Positions 32,798-42,088 are shown, numbered from the stretch's first letter. The stretch: DNA of 64,000 bases from Dokdonella sp041395345 (GCF_041395345.1 NZ_JAWLAR010000010.1:62001-126000); one strand, 5' to 3'. Numbers and translations are program-made. The notes: generated from the letters alone by a model not told the origin.

Positions 32798-34408
32798 ATG
32801 TTGCGACTGACTGAAATCAAGCTGCCTCTGGATCACCCTGCCGATGCGCTGGCCGATGCGATCTGCCGACGTCTCGGTTTGAAGCCGGACGAGCTGATCG
32901 AGCACACGGTGTTCCGGCGCGGTGTGGACGCGCGGCGCAAGTCCGCGATTCACTTCATCTACACAGTGGATATTCGGACGACGCGTGACGACGCTCTGCT
33001 CCGGCAATTCGCCAGCGACCCGCATGTAGGTGCAACACCGGACACCGAATACCGCTTTGTTACCCGAAGAGATCCGCGGCCCGCCGGATCGCCGCGCCCG
33101 ATCGTGATCGGAACCGGACCCTGCGGCATTCTCGCCGCTCTTGTCCTGGCCCAGATGGGTTTGCGACCGCTGATCCTGGAGCGTGGCAAGGCGGTCCGGG
33201 AACGCACAAAGGACACCTGGGGATTCTGGCGCCAGCGCGTGCTGGATCCGGAATCCAATGTCCAGTTCGGCGAAGGCGGCGCTGGCACCTTTTCGGACGG
33301 GAAGCTCTACAGCCAGATCAAGGATCCGCGCCACCACGGCCGCAAGGTCCTGGCCGAGTTCGTCAAAGCCGGTGCACCGGAGGAAATCCTCTACGTCAGC
33401 AAGCCGCATATCGGCACGTTTCGCCTGGTCAAGATGGTCGAACACATGCGTGCGACGATCGAGTCGCTGGACGGCGAGTTTCGCTTTTCGAGCAAGGTCG
33501 ATGGACTGGACATCGAGGATGGCCGGATCCGCGGCGTGCGACTGGCGGACGGCGAAGAGATCCGCTCCGATCACGTGATCCTGGCAATCGGCCACAGCGC
33601 GCGAGACACCTTCGAGATGCTGCACGCGACCGGCGTCTACATCGAGGCCAAGCCATTTTCGATCGGCTGCCGGATCGAACATCCGCAATCCATAATTGAT
33701 CGCGCCCGCTATGGCCCGAGTGCCGGCCATCCCATGCTCGGTGCGGCCGACTACAAGCTCGTGCATCACGCCAGCAATGGTCGCTCGGTCTACAGTTTCT
33801 GCATGTGCCCGGGCGGCACCGTGGTCGCGGCCGCCTCGGAGCCGGGCCGACTGGTGACCAACGGCATGAGCCAGTATTCGCGAGACGAGCGCAATGCGAA
33901 CAGCGCCATCGTCGTCGGCATTACTCCCGACGACTATCCAGGCAGCCCGCTCGCCGGCATCCGTTTCCAGCGCGCCTGGGAAGAACGCGCCTTCGCACTG
34001 GGCGGATCGAGCTACGACGCGCCCGCGCAACGGGTCGGCGATTTCCTGGCTGGTCGTGCCTCGTCGAGTCTGGGCAGCGTACTCCCGTCGTACAAGCCCG
34101 GCGTGCAGATGTGCGATCTCGCTACCGCGCTGCCTGATTACGCGTTGCTGGCCATGCGTGAGGCCTTGCCGGCATTCGGCAAGCAGATTCGCGGATTCGA
34201 CCAGGATGACGCCTTGCTGACCGCAATCGAAACGCGAACCTCCTCGCCGATCCGGATCAGGCGCAATGATGACGACTTTCAGAGTCTCAATACGCGTGGC
34301 CTGTATCCGGCTGGCGAAGGCGCCGGCTATGCGGGTGGCATCCTCTCGGCAGCGGTCGATGGCATCAAGGTGGCCGAAGCAGTGGCCCTGTCGATGCTGG
34401 AAGGATGA
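32798..34408 (+). CDS. FAD-dependent dehydrogenase, COG2509 family
   Basis: 536 residues from the ATG at 32798; a TTG at 32780 is possible. Residues 1-100 are an alpha/beta N-terminal domain (FRRGVDARRKSAIHFIYTVD). FAD motif IVIGTGPCGILAALVLAQMG follows, then QFGEGGAGTFSDGKLYSQIKD and MCPGGTVVAAASEPG, all characteristic of this uncharacterised family; the C-terminal block LYPAGEGAGYAGGILSAAVDG completes the FAD site. Cytoplasmic. A tandem pair with yhiN, so both flavoproteins may be co-expressed. Confidence 0.88.
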   Translation: MLRLTEIKLPLDHPADALADAICRRLGLKPDELIEHTVFRRGVDARRKSAIHFIYTVDIRTTRDDALLRQFASDPHVGATPDTEYRFVTRRDPRPAGSPRPIVIGTGPCGILAALVLAQMGLRPLILERGKAVRERTKDTWGFWRQRVLDPESNVQFGEGGAGTFSDGKLYSQIKDPRHHGRKVLAEFVKAGAPEEILYVSKPHIGTFRLVKMVEHMRATIESLDGEFRFSSKVDGLDIEDGRIRGVRLADGEEIRSDHVILAIGHSARDTFEMLHATGVYIEAKPFSIGCRIEHPQSIIDRARYGPSAGHPMLGAADYKLVHHASNGRSVYSFCMCPGGTVVAAASEPGRLVTNGMSQYSRDERNANSAIVVGITPDDYPGSPLAGIRFQRAWEERAFALGGSSYDAPAQRVGDFLAGRASSSLGSVLPSYKPGVQMCDLATALPDYALLAMREALPAFGKQIRGFDQDDALLTAIETRTSSPIRIRRNDDDFQSLNTRGLYPAGEGAGYAGGILSAAVDGIKVAEAVALSMLEG

Positions 34409-34493
34409 GGGTAAACCTGCGAAGCAAGGCGCGAAAACTGGCGGATCACGAACGCAGGTCTGGTGACTGGCCCCGAATTTCAGCCGAGTTGAG

Positions 34494-34627
34494 CCTTCTC
34501 CCGCCGGGAGAAGGTGGCGCGAAGCGCCGGATGAGGGTTCGGATCTGGCGCGGACCTGCAGTTGTGAACCCCTACTCGGTTCACTCCGCCCGAACCCTCT
34601 CTCCAACCCTCTCCCGGCGGGAGAGGG
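34494..34627. repeat. Intergenic palindromic repeat element, copy 1
   Basis: Two strong hairpins face each other: CTTCTCCCGCCGGGAGAAG (34495-34513) and CCCTCTCCCGGCGGGAGAGG (34607-34626). Between them, GGATGAGGGTTCGG and CCGAACCCTC are themselves inverted, so the whole ~134-base block folds on itself. The right hairpin is followed by CTTTT. It sits between two co-directional genes and could act as terminator or processing site. A related half-element occurs at 37942-37985. Confidence 0.75.
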
Positions 34628-34848
34628 GCTTTTGACGGCTCAACATCGATGCCGATCAGGTGCTATTGGACCCGATCCACTGCTCGCTCGCGATTTGAGG
34701 CGCTGTTTACCCGAAATTCACGCTGGCGCCATGAAACATGCTTGATCGGGACTTGAACACCAACCGCACATGAACGCGATTCGCGCCTGTGGCACCAACG
34801 GCCCCGATGACGTGCAGAATGCGGAATCCCAAGTCAGCGGATTTCACC

Positions 34849-36036
34849 ATGACGGCCAGTGGCAACGAGGAAGAGGCAAACGGGGGCTCGACGACTTCAG
34901 TCGATGACACCGCGCAGAAACCAGCTGCGACAAACCCTGCGAATGCCCCGGCGCCTTCAGGCGCGTCCCTGAATCGTGCCATCCGGGAGTCGCAGCTGGA
35001 TCTCAACGCGCGCATCCATCGCCTGCTCGGAATCCTGGTCGTCGGTGGCGGTCTCTACACCTGCTATTTCGCTGCCGAACTGATCCTGCCGATCCTTTTG
35101 GCCATTTTTCTTGCGCTGCTGCTGAGCCCGCTGATGAAGCGCCTTTCCAGCAGCTGGCTGCCGCGTTGGATTGCGGCCTTGCTGCTGATCCTTATCTCGG
35201 TCTCCTCTGTTGTCGGCATTGGCAACGTGCTGTACACGCCCGCTTCCGAGTGGGTCGCGAAGGCACCCAAGGTCATGCGCAATGTCACCCCTAAACTGAA
35301 GGCTCTGATGCGACCGATCGCGGAAGCCAACAAGGTCGGTGAGTCGCTCAGCGAAATGGCCGGGGAAGGAAAATCCGGCAACAAGACCGTGGTGGTACAG
35401 GCGCCGCCGAAGGCCAGCCTGCTGACGACAACCCCGCGCGTGCTGGCGAGCGTCTTGGCGGTGGTCCTGCTGACCTACTTCTTTCTTCTCTATGGCGACA
35501 CCGTCTTGCGCCGCACCCTGATGATGCGTTCCACCTGGGAACAGAAACGCATCACGGTTGATATCGTGCGCTCGATCCAGAACGACCTGTCGCGATACTT
35601 TCTGACGGTGTGCAGCACCAGCATCCTGCTCGGGATCGCCACCAGCGCCCTGCTCTGGGCACTGGACGTCGAGAACCCGTTCCTCTGGGGTGCGATGGCC
35701 GCCTTGCTCAACCTGACGCCGTATGTCGGACCGCTGATCATGGGCGTGCTGCTGAGCATGGTCGGGCTGTCGCAATTTCCTACGCTGGGCATGGCATTTC
35801 TGCCCGCTGCCGGCTATCTGGCCCTGCACCTGCTCGAGAGCCAGATGGCCACACCGCTGGCCCTCGGCGAGACCATCAACCTCAATCCCCTGGCCATCAT
35901 TCTGTGGCTGATGATCTGGGGCTGGATGTGGGGCATTCTCGGCCTGCTTCTGGCCGTGCCCATGCTGGTCTGCCTCAAGATCATCTGCAGCCGGGTCGAA
36001 GGCCTGCAGGGCTGGGCGATAATGCTTGAGAAATGA
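34849..36036 (+). CDS. AI-2E family (PerM-like) membrane protein
   Basis: 395 residues from the ATG at 34849; GTG 34789 or ATG 34807 would give longer forms. After a ~40-residue polar region there are two TM helices (GILVVGGGLYTCYFAAELI, LPILLAIFLALLLSPLM), a third (IAALLLILISVSSVVGIGNVLY), a soluble segment, and a C-terminal group of about five helices with LNLTPYVGPLIMGVLLSM and INLNPLAIILWLMIWGWMWG, both hallmarks of the family. Members include a quorum-signal exporter and Na+/H+ antiporters; the substrate here is open. Confidence 0.88.
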   Translation: MTASGNEEEANGGSTTSVDDTAQKPAATNPANAPAPSGASLNRAIRESQLDLNARIHRLLGILVVGGGLYTCYFAAELILPILLAIFLALLLSPLMKRLSSSWLPRWIAALLLILISVSSVVGIGNVLYTPASEWVAKAPKVMRNVTPKLKALMRPIAEANKVGESLSEMAGEGKSGNKTVVVQAPPKASLLTTTPRVLASVLAVVLLTYFFLLYGDTVLRRTLMMRSTWEQKRITVDIVRSIQNDLSRYFLTVCSTSILLGIATSALLWALDVENPFLWGAMAALLNLTPYVGPLIMGVLLSMVGLSQFPTLGMAFLPAAGYLALHLLESQMATPLALGETINLNPLAIILWLMIWGWMWGILGLLLAVPMLVCLKIICSRVEGLQGWAIMLEK

Positions 36037-36169
36037 TCACCAACCCGTTGTTTAATATGGATATGTATTGTGCATTGCTGGACTTCATGACGCGTTTCTT
36101 CGCTGACATGAATCTGAAACGAAACGGGAACATCATCGCAATCTGACTAACCTGCCGGTCCACGAAACC

Positions 36170-36685
36170 ATGCGTCGACTCTTTCTGATGGGCTGCCTGC
36201 TGGCATTGCCCGCCTTTTCTGCCCTGGCCAAGCAGCCGTATGTCGAACTCGAAAAGCGATTCAGTGCGGAGCAGATGCGTGCGACCGGGCTCGACACGCT
36301 GTCCAGCGAACAACTTCAGCTGCTGAACAGCCTGCTCAGCGATGAAATCAGGGTGTCGGTAGAGGCCGAAGTCGAACAGGCCCGCATGGAATCGGCTGCG
36401 GCAGCGACTTCCGGAGATGCCGGAGCTTCGGGGAAATCGGCCAATTTCATCGGCTTGAACGAGGCGCCGATCAGCAGCCGTCTGAAGGGCACCATTTCCG
36501 GCTGGGAGCCCGGCACGGTCTTCGAACTCGAGAATGGCCAGCAATGGAAGGTGCTCAAGGGCAAGGTCACCCTGCGCGAACCGCTGCTGGAACCGGAGAT
36601 CAAGGTGGTACCCGGCTTTGCCGGGCGCTGGTTCCTGCAAGTGGTCGAGGACATGCCCAAGGCGCGCGTCTACCGGATCGACTGA
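36170..36685 (+). CDS. Exported hypothetical protein
   Basis: 171 residues. Signal peptide LFLMGCLLALPAFSALA, cleavage about residue 20, giving a mature form beginning KQPYVELEKRFSAEQMRATGLDTLSS. The region to ~75 is helical and charged, ~76-90 is Ala/Ser/Gly-rich, and the C-terminal half is beta-type (LKGTISGWEPGTVFELENGQQWKV). No family firmly recognised. It ends 22 bases before the convergent moaE. Confidence 0.65.
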   Translation: MRRLFLMGCLLALPAFSALAKQPYVELEKRFSAEQMRATGLDTLSSEQLQLLNSLLSDEIRVSVEAEVEQARMESAAAATSGDAGASGKSANFIGLNEAPISSRLKGTISGWEPGTVFELENGQQWKVLKGKVTLREPLLEPEIKVVPGFAGRWFLQVVEDMPKARVYRID

Positions 36686-36707
36686 GGGCCGGCCTGCGGG
36701 AGCGCGA

Positions 36708-37160
36708 TCAGCGGGGCGGCCCGAGACCGGGATCCACCGGTGAATTGTCCGGGTGCAGCCATCCGGATTCGCCATTCGCGTAGTGTTCGTTCTTCCAGAT
36801 CGGAACGCGTTGCTTGATCTCGTCGATGATCCAGCGACTGGCCGCGTAGGCGGCATCGCGATGATCGGCACTGACACCGACCCAGACCGCCAGGTCGCCG
36901 ATTTCGAGGCTGCCGGTTCGATGAATAGCGCGTGCCCCACGCAACTCGAAGCGAGACACAGCCTCGGTCATGATCGCCTCGCCTTCACTGCATGCAAGCG
37001 GCGCATAGGCCTGATAGTCCAGCCTTCGCACCTGGCGTCCGTCATTGTGGTCGCGCACCCATCCTTCGAAAATAACGCAGGCGCCTGCGGCGTCATCGTC
37101 CAGCGTGCGTTTCTGTGCGACGCCGTCGATCGCTGCGTCTGAAAGGACGAAGCGACTCAT
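36708..37160 (-). CDS. moaE: Molybdopterin synthase catalytic subunit MoaE
   Basis: 150 residues. Typical MoaE blocks: GACVIFEGWVRDHNDGRQV, LDYQAYAPLACSEGEAIM, IHRTGSLEIGDLAVWVGVSA, and KQRVPIWKNEHYANGESGW with the active-site lysines. With MoaD it inserts two sulfurs into cyclic pyranopterin monophosphate to make molybdopterin. Its ATG overlaps the moaD stop (ATGA). Last gene of the moaC-D-E run. Confidence 0.95.
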   Translation of the reverse strand: MSRFVLSDAAIDGVAQKRTLDDDAAGACVIFEGWVRDHNDGRQVRRLDYQAYAPLACSEGEAIMTEAVSRFELRGARAIHRTGSLEIGDLAVWVGVSADHRDAAYAASRWIIDEIKQRVPIWKNEHYANGESGWLHPDNSPVDPGLGPPR

Positions 37161-37396
37161 CCTCCGGACACCGGGGGCAGGAACGCGATCTCGTCACCTT
37201 CCTTCAGGCGATGATTCCAGTCGACGAAATGGCCGTTGACGGCCACGCGCAGGCGTTCGCGCGTCATCTGCAGTTCGTGGCTGGCACGGACTTCATCGTA
37301 AAGCGTCGCCGCATCCACCGCCGCGCTCTGGATGTCTTCCTCCGCGCAGCCGGCGCGATCGGCCAGGCTGGCAAAGTACAGCAGGCGGTACTTCAT
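37157..37396 (-). CDS. moaD: Molybdopterin synthase sulfur carrier MoaD
   Basis: 79 residues from the ATG at 37396 (MKYRLLYFASLADRAG), which overlaps the moaC stop as ATGA. Ubiquitin-like fold with the required C-terminal Gly-Gly (AFLPPVSGG), the residue that is adenylated and thiocarboxylated by a MoeB-type enzyme not present in the window. AVNGHFVDWNHRLKEGDEIA is the usual late segment. Confidence 0.93.
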   Translation of the reverse strand: MKYRLLYFASLADRAGCAEEDIQSAAVDAATLYDEVRASHELQMTRERLRVAVNGHFVDWNHRLKEGDEIAFLPPVSGG

Positions 37397-37884
37397 TTGC
37401 CCACCTGTGCCTGACGCACTTCGCGCTTGCCACCGGATTTCTCGAGTAGTCGCACGCTGGCGATGACAATCTCGTGGCTGAGCGCCTTGCACATGTCGTA
37501 GACCGTCAGCGCGGCCACGCTGGCACCGGTCAGCGCTTCCATCTCGACGCCAGTCTTGTGCGTAATCGCCACTTCACAACGGATGCGGAGCTCGACATCG
37601 GAGACAAACTCGGTTTCGAAGCGGCAACGCTCGATCGCCAGCGGATGGCAAAACGGAATCAGTTCGTGGGTGCGCTTTGCGGCCATGGTGCCGGCGATGA
37701 TGGCGGTATCGAGCACCGGCCCCTTCTTCGTGCGCATGCCCTCGCCCTTCAGGCTGGCTGCAACCTCGGCAGGAAAGAGGACGCGCGCCTCGGCGACCGC
37801 AACACGCAGGCTGACGGACTTTCCACCGACATCGACCATGGCAGGTCGGCCGTGTTCGTCGATATGGGTCAGTTCGGCGGGCAT
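37393..37884 (-). CDS. moaC: Cyclic pyranopterin monophosphate synthase MoaC
   Basis: 163 residues, standard length. N-terminal LTHIDEHGRPAMVDVGGKS, then KKGPVLDTAIIAGTMAAKRTHELIPFCHPL and THKTGVEMEALTGASVAALTVYDMCKA, all invariant parts of MoaC. It converts the MoaA product 3',8-cyclo-7,8-dihydro-GTP to cPMP. It is separated from moaA by 188 bases holding a palindromic repeat, so moaCDE may partly be expressed apart from moaA. Confidence 0.95.
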   Translation of the reverse strand: MPAELTHIDEHGRPAMVDVGGKSVSLRVAVAEARVLFPAEVAASLKGEGMRTKKGPVLDTAIIAGTMAAKRTHELIPFCHPLAIERCRFETEFVSDVELRIRCEVAITHKTGVEMEALTGASVAALTVYDMCKALSHEIVIASVRLLEKSGGKREVRQAQVGK

Positions 37885-37941
37885 GCTGTTTCCACTCCAC
37901 GATTCATCGAGCTCGGAAGCGACATGAAGTCGATGAGGCTT

Positions 37942-37985
37942 TGCTTCCCCCGCGGGCGGGAAAAGGTCCCGAAGGGGGATGAGGG
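37942..37985. repeat. Intergenic palindromic repeat element, copy 2 (partial)
   Basis: CTTCCCCCGCGGGCGGGAAAAGG followed by TCCCGAAGGGGGATGAGGG, matching the left half of the element at 34494 (hairpin, then a spacer and GGATGAGGG). It lies in the 188-base gap between moaA and moaC. Its hairpin arms are less perfect than in copy 1. Confidence 0.6.
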
Positions 37986-38072
37986 CGGTGCTCCCGGATC
38001 TCCAGCTCTCGCGCCGGATTGATACGGCTTGTCAGCCGAACAAGTGGTGTCGCGCGGTTTCATATTCGCTCC

Positions 38073-39116
38073 TCAACCACCAATTTCATACATTTCAACG
38101 CGCTCGCGCGAATTCGAACCCGCCGCGCCGCGAATTTCGCTGTAGCGGTCATCGCGCGCCGTCCAGATCGCCGTGATCAGTTGACTCAAATCGGCGTCAC
38201 TGGCACCTGCGCGCAGCGGGCCGAGCAGATCATGCCCATGGTCGGCAAACAGACAGGTATACAGACGACCATCGGCAGACAGTCGCGCACGCGTGCAATC
38301 ACCGCAGAAAGGCTCACTGACCGAGCTGATGAATCCGATTTCGCCGGAGCCGTCGACAAACGACCAGCGTTGGGCCACTTCGCCGCCGTAGTTCGCCGGC
38401 AACGGCCGGATCGGCCAACGCGCACCAATGCGCTCACGCAGTTCGGCACTTGGCACGACGCGATCCTGATTCCACTCGTTGCAGGTTCCGACATCCATGT
38501 ATTCGATGAAACGCAGTACATGCCCGGTGCCTCGGAAATGCTCGACCATGTCGAGAACCTGGCCGTCGTTGATGTCGCGCATGACAACGCAATTGAGCTT
38601 GAGCGAGGCGAAACCGGCAGCCGTCGCAGCACCAATGGCCGCGAAGACTTCAGCGACTTCGCCGCGCCCGCCGGAAAGCTCCCGATAAGTGGTCTCGTGG
38701 AGACTGTCGACGCTGAGCGTGATTCGATCCAGACCAGCGTCTCGCAGGGCGTTGACTGACGCGGGCAGCAGGCTGCCATTGGTGGTCATGGCGATATCGT
38801 CGATGCCCTCGATGGCGGACAGCTGACGCACCAGCTCCGGAAGTTCGCGGCGCAGCAAGGGCTCGCCACCGGTCAGTCGCAGCTTGCGCACGCCAAGATT
38901 CGCGAACAGGCGAGCCAGCCGCTCGATCTCCTCGAAACGCAACCGGTTCGCCTTGCTCAGGAACTTGTGATCGCGAGGATAATCGTCCTCAGGCATGCAG
39001 TACGGGCAGCGGTAGTTGCAGCGGTCGATCACCGAGATGCGCAGATCGCTCAAGACGCGCGCACGCCGATCCCGCGGCAGGCCGTGATCGACGCGCAATG
39101 GAATCCGCGCGGCCAT
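38073..39116 (-). CDS. moaA: GTP 3',8-cyclase MoaA (radical SAM)
   Basis: 347 residues. The radical SAM CxxxCxxC motif is in IDRCNYRCPYCMPEDD; GGEPLLRREL is the SAM-binding GGE motif. The C-terminal [4Fe-4S] site is in FCGDCTRARLSADGRLYTCLF, and the chain ends with Gly-Gly as active MoaA does. It rearranges GTP in the first step of molybdenum cofactor synthesis. The ATG overlaps the stop of the MBL gene by one base (TGATG). Confidence 0.95.
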   Translation of the reverse strand: MAARIPLRVDHGLPRDRRARVLSDLRISVIDRCNYRCPYCMPEDDYPRDHKFLSKANRLRFEEIERLARLFANLGVRKLRLTGGEPLLRRELPELVRQLSAIEGIDDIAMTTNGSLLPASVNALRDAGLDRITLSVDSLHETTYRELSGGRGEVAEVFAAIGAATAAGFASLKLNCVVMRDINDGQVLDMVEHFRGTGHVLRFIEYMDVGTCNEWNQDRVVPSAELRERIGARWPIRPLPANYGGEVAQRWSFVDGSGEIGFISSVSEPFCGDCTRARLSADGRLYTCLFADHGHDLLGPLRAGASDADLSQLITAIWTARDDRYSEIRGAAGSNSRERVEMYEIGG

Positions 39117-39886
39117 CAGACGTTATCCGCCTTCTTCAGCACCACCGACTCATGCGGCCAGGCAAGCTCCACCGCCTCGCCGCGATCTGCAACCCGGTAC
39201 CCGCGCTCGCGCAGCTTGCCCGCTTCCTCGAGCGAGCCGTAGTGATAAAGCAGCAGGCGCTCGCGCAATTCCGCCGGATATTCGCGCTCGATATCCTCGA
39301 TGCCGCTGTGCGAGGGATTGCCGTGCAGGACACAATCATGGGCGACGATTTCGCCGGAACCGGCGTGGCAGGAAAGGATTTCGGGGATCGGTCGCGTATC
39401 CCCGGTCCAGACCATGCTGGCGCGCAGGGAAAGGCCGAACGATGTCATGGGCGCATGGTGGCGAGTAGGGAAAATGTCGAACCACAGGCCTTCGTGCCAG
39501 AACCCGCGGCTGCACGCAATCAGCTGGAAGGCGTCCCAGAAATTCGCGCCGCCCTCGGCCAGCACTTCCGGGTAGTCGGCGACACGCGACTGCAGAATCG
39601 GAATCAGCGCGGCATGCGCATACAGGCGAACCCTTCCGCGCATCTCCGTATTGAAATAGGTCGAGAAGAACAGGCGTTCCAGACCGCCGACATGATCCAT
39701 GTGGGCGTGGGTCAGGTAGATCGCTTTCGGCGCCTTTCCATAGCGGGCCGTGTAGACAGTCAGCGCGTCCGGACCGCAATCGATCATCAGCAGGGGTTGC
39801 CCGTCCCGCTCGATGACGGCATTGGCCGAACCGAGTTCGACCGCCTGGGCGTTGCCCACACCGAGGAAGCGCAGGGCCAGGCTCAT
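39116..39886 (-). CDS. MBL-fold metallohydrolase (RNase Z-like)
   Basis: 256 residues from the ATG at 39886, which overlaps the kdkA stop (ATGA). The metal-binding motif HAHMDHVGG is in YLTHAHMDHVGGLERLF; GDTRPIPE supplies the Asp on the third strand and HDCVLHGNPSHSG the further acidic/His ligands. The arrangement resembles the RNase Z/AtsA-like branch, without a clear exosite. Substrate unknown. It is locked between kdkA and moaA by overlaps on both sides, so it is translated with them. Confidence 0.82.
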   Translation of the reverse strand: MSLALRFLGVGNAQAVELGSANAVIERDGQPLLMIDCGPDALTVYTARYGKAPKAIYLTHAHMDHVGGLERLFFSTYFNTEMRGRVRLYAHAALIPILQSRVADYPEVLAEGGANFWDAFQLIACSRGFWHEGLWFDIFPTRHHAPMTSFGLSLRASMVWTGDTRPIPEILSCHAGSGEIVAHDCVLHGNPSHSGIEDIEREYPAELRERLLLYHYGSLEEAGKLRERGYRVADRGEAVELAWPHESVVLKKADNV

Positions 39887-40629
39887 GCGCGTTGCCCGCG
39901 CGCATAGTGGTCGGATAGGCCACGATGATAGGCGGCCAGCATCGGGTGCCAGAATTGCGTCTCGAACTGCGGAAACTGCTTTGCGGCCTGCAACTTGCGA
40001 AACGAGCGCAGCAGACGATCGAGGTTGGACTGGCGCCAGTTCATGGCCGGTTTGCGCATTCGGCATCGATCGAAATCGATCAGCCAGACCTTGCCGGCGA
40101 AATCGACAAGAAGGTTGTGCGCATTCAGGTCCGCATGCCAGAGACCGTACGCATGAAACGCGGCCAGGGTACGTCCCACGTGGACGGCCAGGGCAGCATC
40201 CAGGCGCTGTGCTGCAAGACGCGCCGCCAGCGTAAGGGCGCCGGGAATCTGACGGGTAATGAGGTCGGCCTGGTAGACCAGTCCCTTGCGCGTGTACCTC
40301 GCCATCAGCGGCGAAGGAACCGGCAGACCGGCCTCGTGCAATCTGGCAAGCAGGCGAAACTCCCGAAATGCCCGCGTCCGGTTGCGCCCGCTCCAGAGAT
40401 AGCGCTCCTTGTTGAAGAACGAAACGAGTCCGCCACGCCGATAGTGGCGCAACACGCACGCGCCGAACGGCGTATCAAGGAAATGGACACGGCCGCGGCC
40501 GCCCGAATCGGCCGGTGCGGCCTCGGATTCCGAACCGCGCTCGAACCACTTTTCTTCAGCCACGGACATCTGCGCCGCGTCAAACAGAATGGCGCCCGTC
40601 TTCGTCGGTTGAACTTGAGCCTTGATCAT
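39883..40629 (-). CDS. kdkA: 3-deoxy-D-manno-octulosonic acid kinase KdkA
   Basis: 248 residues from the ATG at 40629. Protein-kinase-like fold of the KdkA/WaaP group: GACVLRHYRRGG with the nucleotide Lys/Arg region, NRTRAFREFRLLARLHEAGLPVP, catalytic loop LWHADLNAHNLLVD, and DFD in VWLIDFDRCRMR. It phosphorylates the KDO residue of lipopolysaccharide at the inner membrane face, as in Haemophilus and Xanthomonadaceae. It is divergent from a GT9 glycosyltransferase 262 bases away, consistent with LPS core synthesis. Confidence 0.88.
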   Translation of the reverse strand: MIKAQVQPTKTGAILFDAAQMSVAEEKWFERGSESEAAPADSGGRGRVHFLDTPFGACVLRHYRRGGLVSFFNKERYLWSGRNRTRAFREFRLLARLHEAGLPVPSPLMARYTRKGLVYQADLITRQIPGALTLAARLAAQRLDAALAVHVGRTLAAFHAYGLWHADLNAHNLLVDFAGKVWLIDFDRCRMRKPAMNWRQSNLDRLLRSFRKLQAAKQFPQFETQFWHPMLAAYHRGLSDHYARGQRA

Positions 40630-40891
40630 GACGCCATGGAATTCCGGACATGCCAGCGAGTGCCGACTGAACCGAAGTCTAGCAAGCCGCATGAGGGAAC
40701 GCGGGTACCGGAAGTTGGGCCAGGAGATTGAGCTGACAGCGTGATGATCCTGCTGCGCGAAGGACGCGGCCAGGAAACGCGCCGAACCCGTGTCTGCAGG
40801 AACAAGTTTGGCCCATCCTGACGGACCGCCCAGTCTTGCAGCCTCGCCTGTACCGATCTTGTCTGCGGAAAAGCGATGAATTCCTGCGACA

Positions 40892-42010
40892 ATGCTCGAT
40901 CGCCCCACTGCAACCGGCCAGCTGACCCGCATGCGTCCACGCATTGATGCCACGCCCCCGAATCCTCCCGAGTCCATTTGCATTCTGCGCACATCGGCGA
41001 TCGGCGATGTCACCCATGTCGTGCCTCTGGTACATACCTTGCGTACTGTCTGGCCGGACACCCGGATAACCTGGCTGATCGGAAAGCTCGAGCACCGCGT
41101 CGTCGGCGACATCGAAGGCGTGGAGTTCATCATCTTCGACAAGGCAGCGCGACGCGAAGGGTTCCGCGCGGTGCGCAGGCAACTTGCCGGAAGGAAGTTC
41201 TCCGTGCTCCTGCACATGCAGGTCGCGTTGCGCTCGAACCTGCTCAGTTTGCTGGTCAAGTCACCGCTGCGCATTGGCTATGACCGCGCACGCTCGAAGG
41301 ATCTCCACGGGTTGTTCATCAACTGCCGGATTGCCTCGCGCAAGGGTGAGCATGTGCTTGATGCGATGGCCAGCTTTCTCGAGCCGCTCGGCATCCGCCA
41401 GGAATCCGTTCGCTGGGACATTCCCATTCCGGACGAAGCAGAGGCGTTTGCCGAACACCACTTGCCGAAGGGCAAGCGAATCCTGCTGATCAGCCCGACA
41501 TCCAGCCACCGCTTGCGCAACTGGCGCCCCGAACGATATGCCGCGGTAGCGGACTACGCGGTCAGTCAGCTCGACTGGCGGGTCGTGTTTTGTGGGGGGC
41601 CCAGCGCCTTCGAGCGCGAATTTGCCGACCAGATCCTTTCCCGCATGCAATCGCACAGCGTCGACCTGACCGGAAAGGACACGCTCAAGCAGCTATTGGC
41701 CCTGTTGCGACGCGCCGATCTCGTACTGGCTCCGGATTCGGGACCGATGCACATGGCCAATGCCGTGGGAACAGCGGTCCTGGGCCTGCACGCAGCCAGC
41801 AATCCGCACCGCTCCGGGCCCTATTCGGACCGTCAATGGTGCGTTGACCGCTACGACGCCGCAGCGCGCAAGTTCAGGCGCAAGCCGGCAGATCAGCTGC
41901 CCTGGGGCAGCAAGCTTGAATACCGTGACGTGATGGATCTTATCGAGGTTGAGGATGTCCTGGAAAGGCTAAAAGCTTATTCAAATCATATGGATAGGAA
42001 GGAAACTTGA
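40892..42010 (+). CDS. Glycosyltransferase family 9 (LPS heptosyltransferase-like)
   Basis: 372 residues from the ATG at 40892; ATG 40931 would remove 13 residues. GT9 features: ICILRTSAIGDVTHVVPLVHTLR at the N-terminus with the catalytic Asp, LLHMQVALRSNLLS, ISPTSSHRLRNWRPERYAAV at the nucleotide-sugar site, and LVLAPDSGPMHMANAVGTAVLGL. It would add a heptose or similar sugar to the LPS inner core in the cytoplasm. The divergent KDO kinase supports an LPS role. Acceptor not determinable. Confidence 0.87.
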   Translation: MLDRPTATGQLTRMRPRIDATPPNPPESICILRTSAIGDVTHVVPLVHTLRTVWPDTRITWLIGKLEHRVVGDIEGVEFIIFDKAARREGFRAVRRQLAGRKFSVLLHMQVALRSNLLSLLVKSPLRIGYDRARSKDLHGLFINCRIASRKGEHVLDAMASFLEPLGIRQESVRWDIPIPDEAEAFAEHHLPKGKRILLISPTSSHRLRNWRPERYAAVADYAVSQLDWRVVFCGGPSAFEREFADQILSRMQSHSVDLTGKDTLKQLLALLRRADLVLAPDSGPMHMANAVGTAVLGLHAASNPHRSGPYSDRQWCVDRYDAAARKFRRKPADQLPWGSKLEYRDVMDLIEVEDVLERLKAYSNHMDRKET

Positions 42011-42088
42011 TGTCAGTTGTCTGAACGGGGCAGAAACGCTCTGCCGGATTTGATAGTCAACTCCAATTGCTGGCGTCACCCTTGCGCC

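Noticed and set aside
34789..34848. GTG 34789 or ATG 34807 as start of the AI-2E family protein
   Set aside because: No ribosome site and no conserved sequence before the ATG at 34849, although they cannot be excluded.
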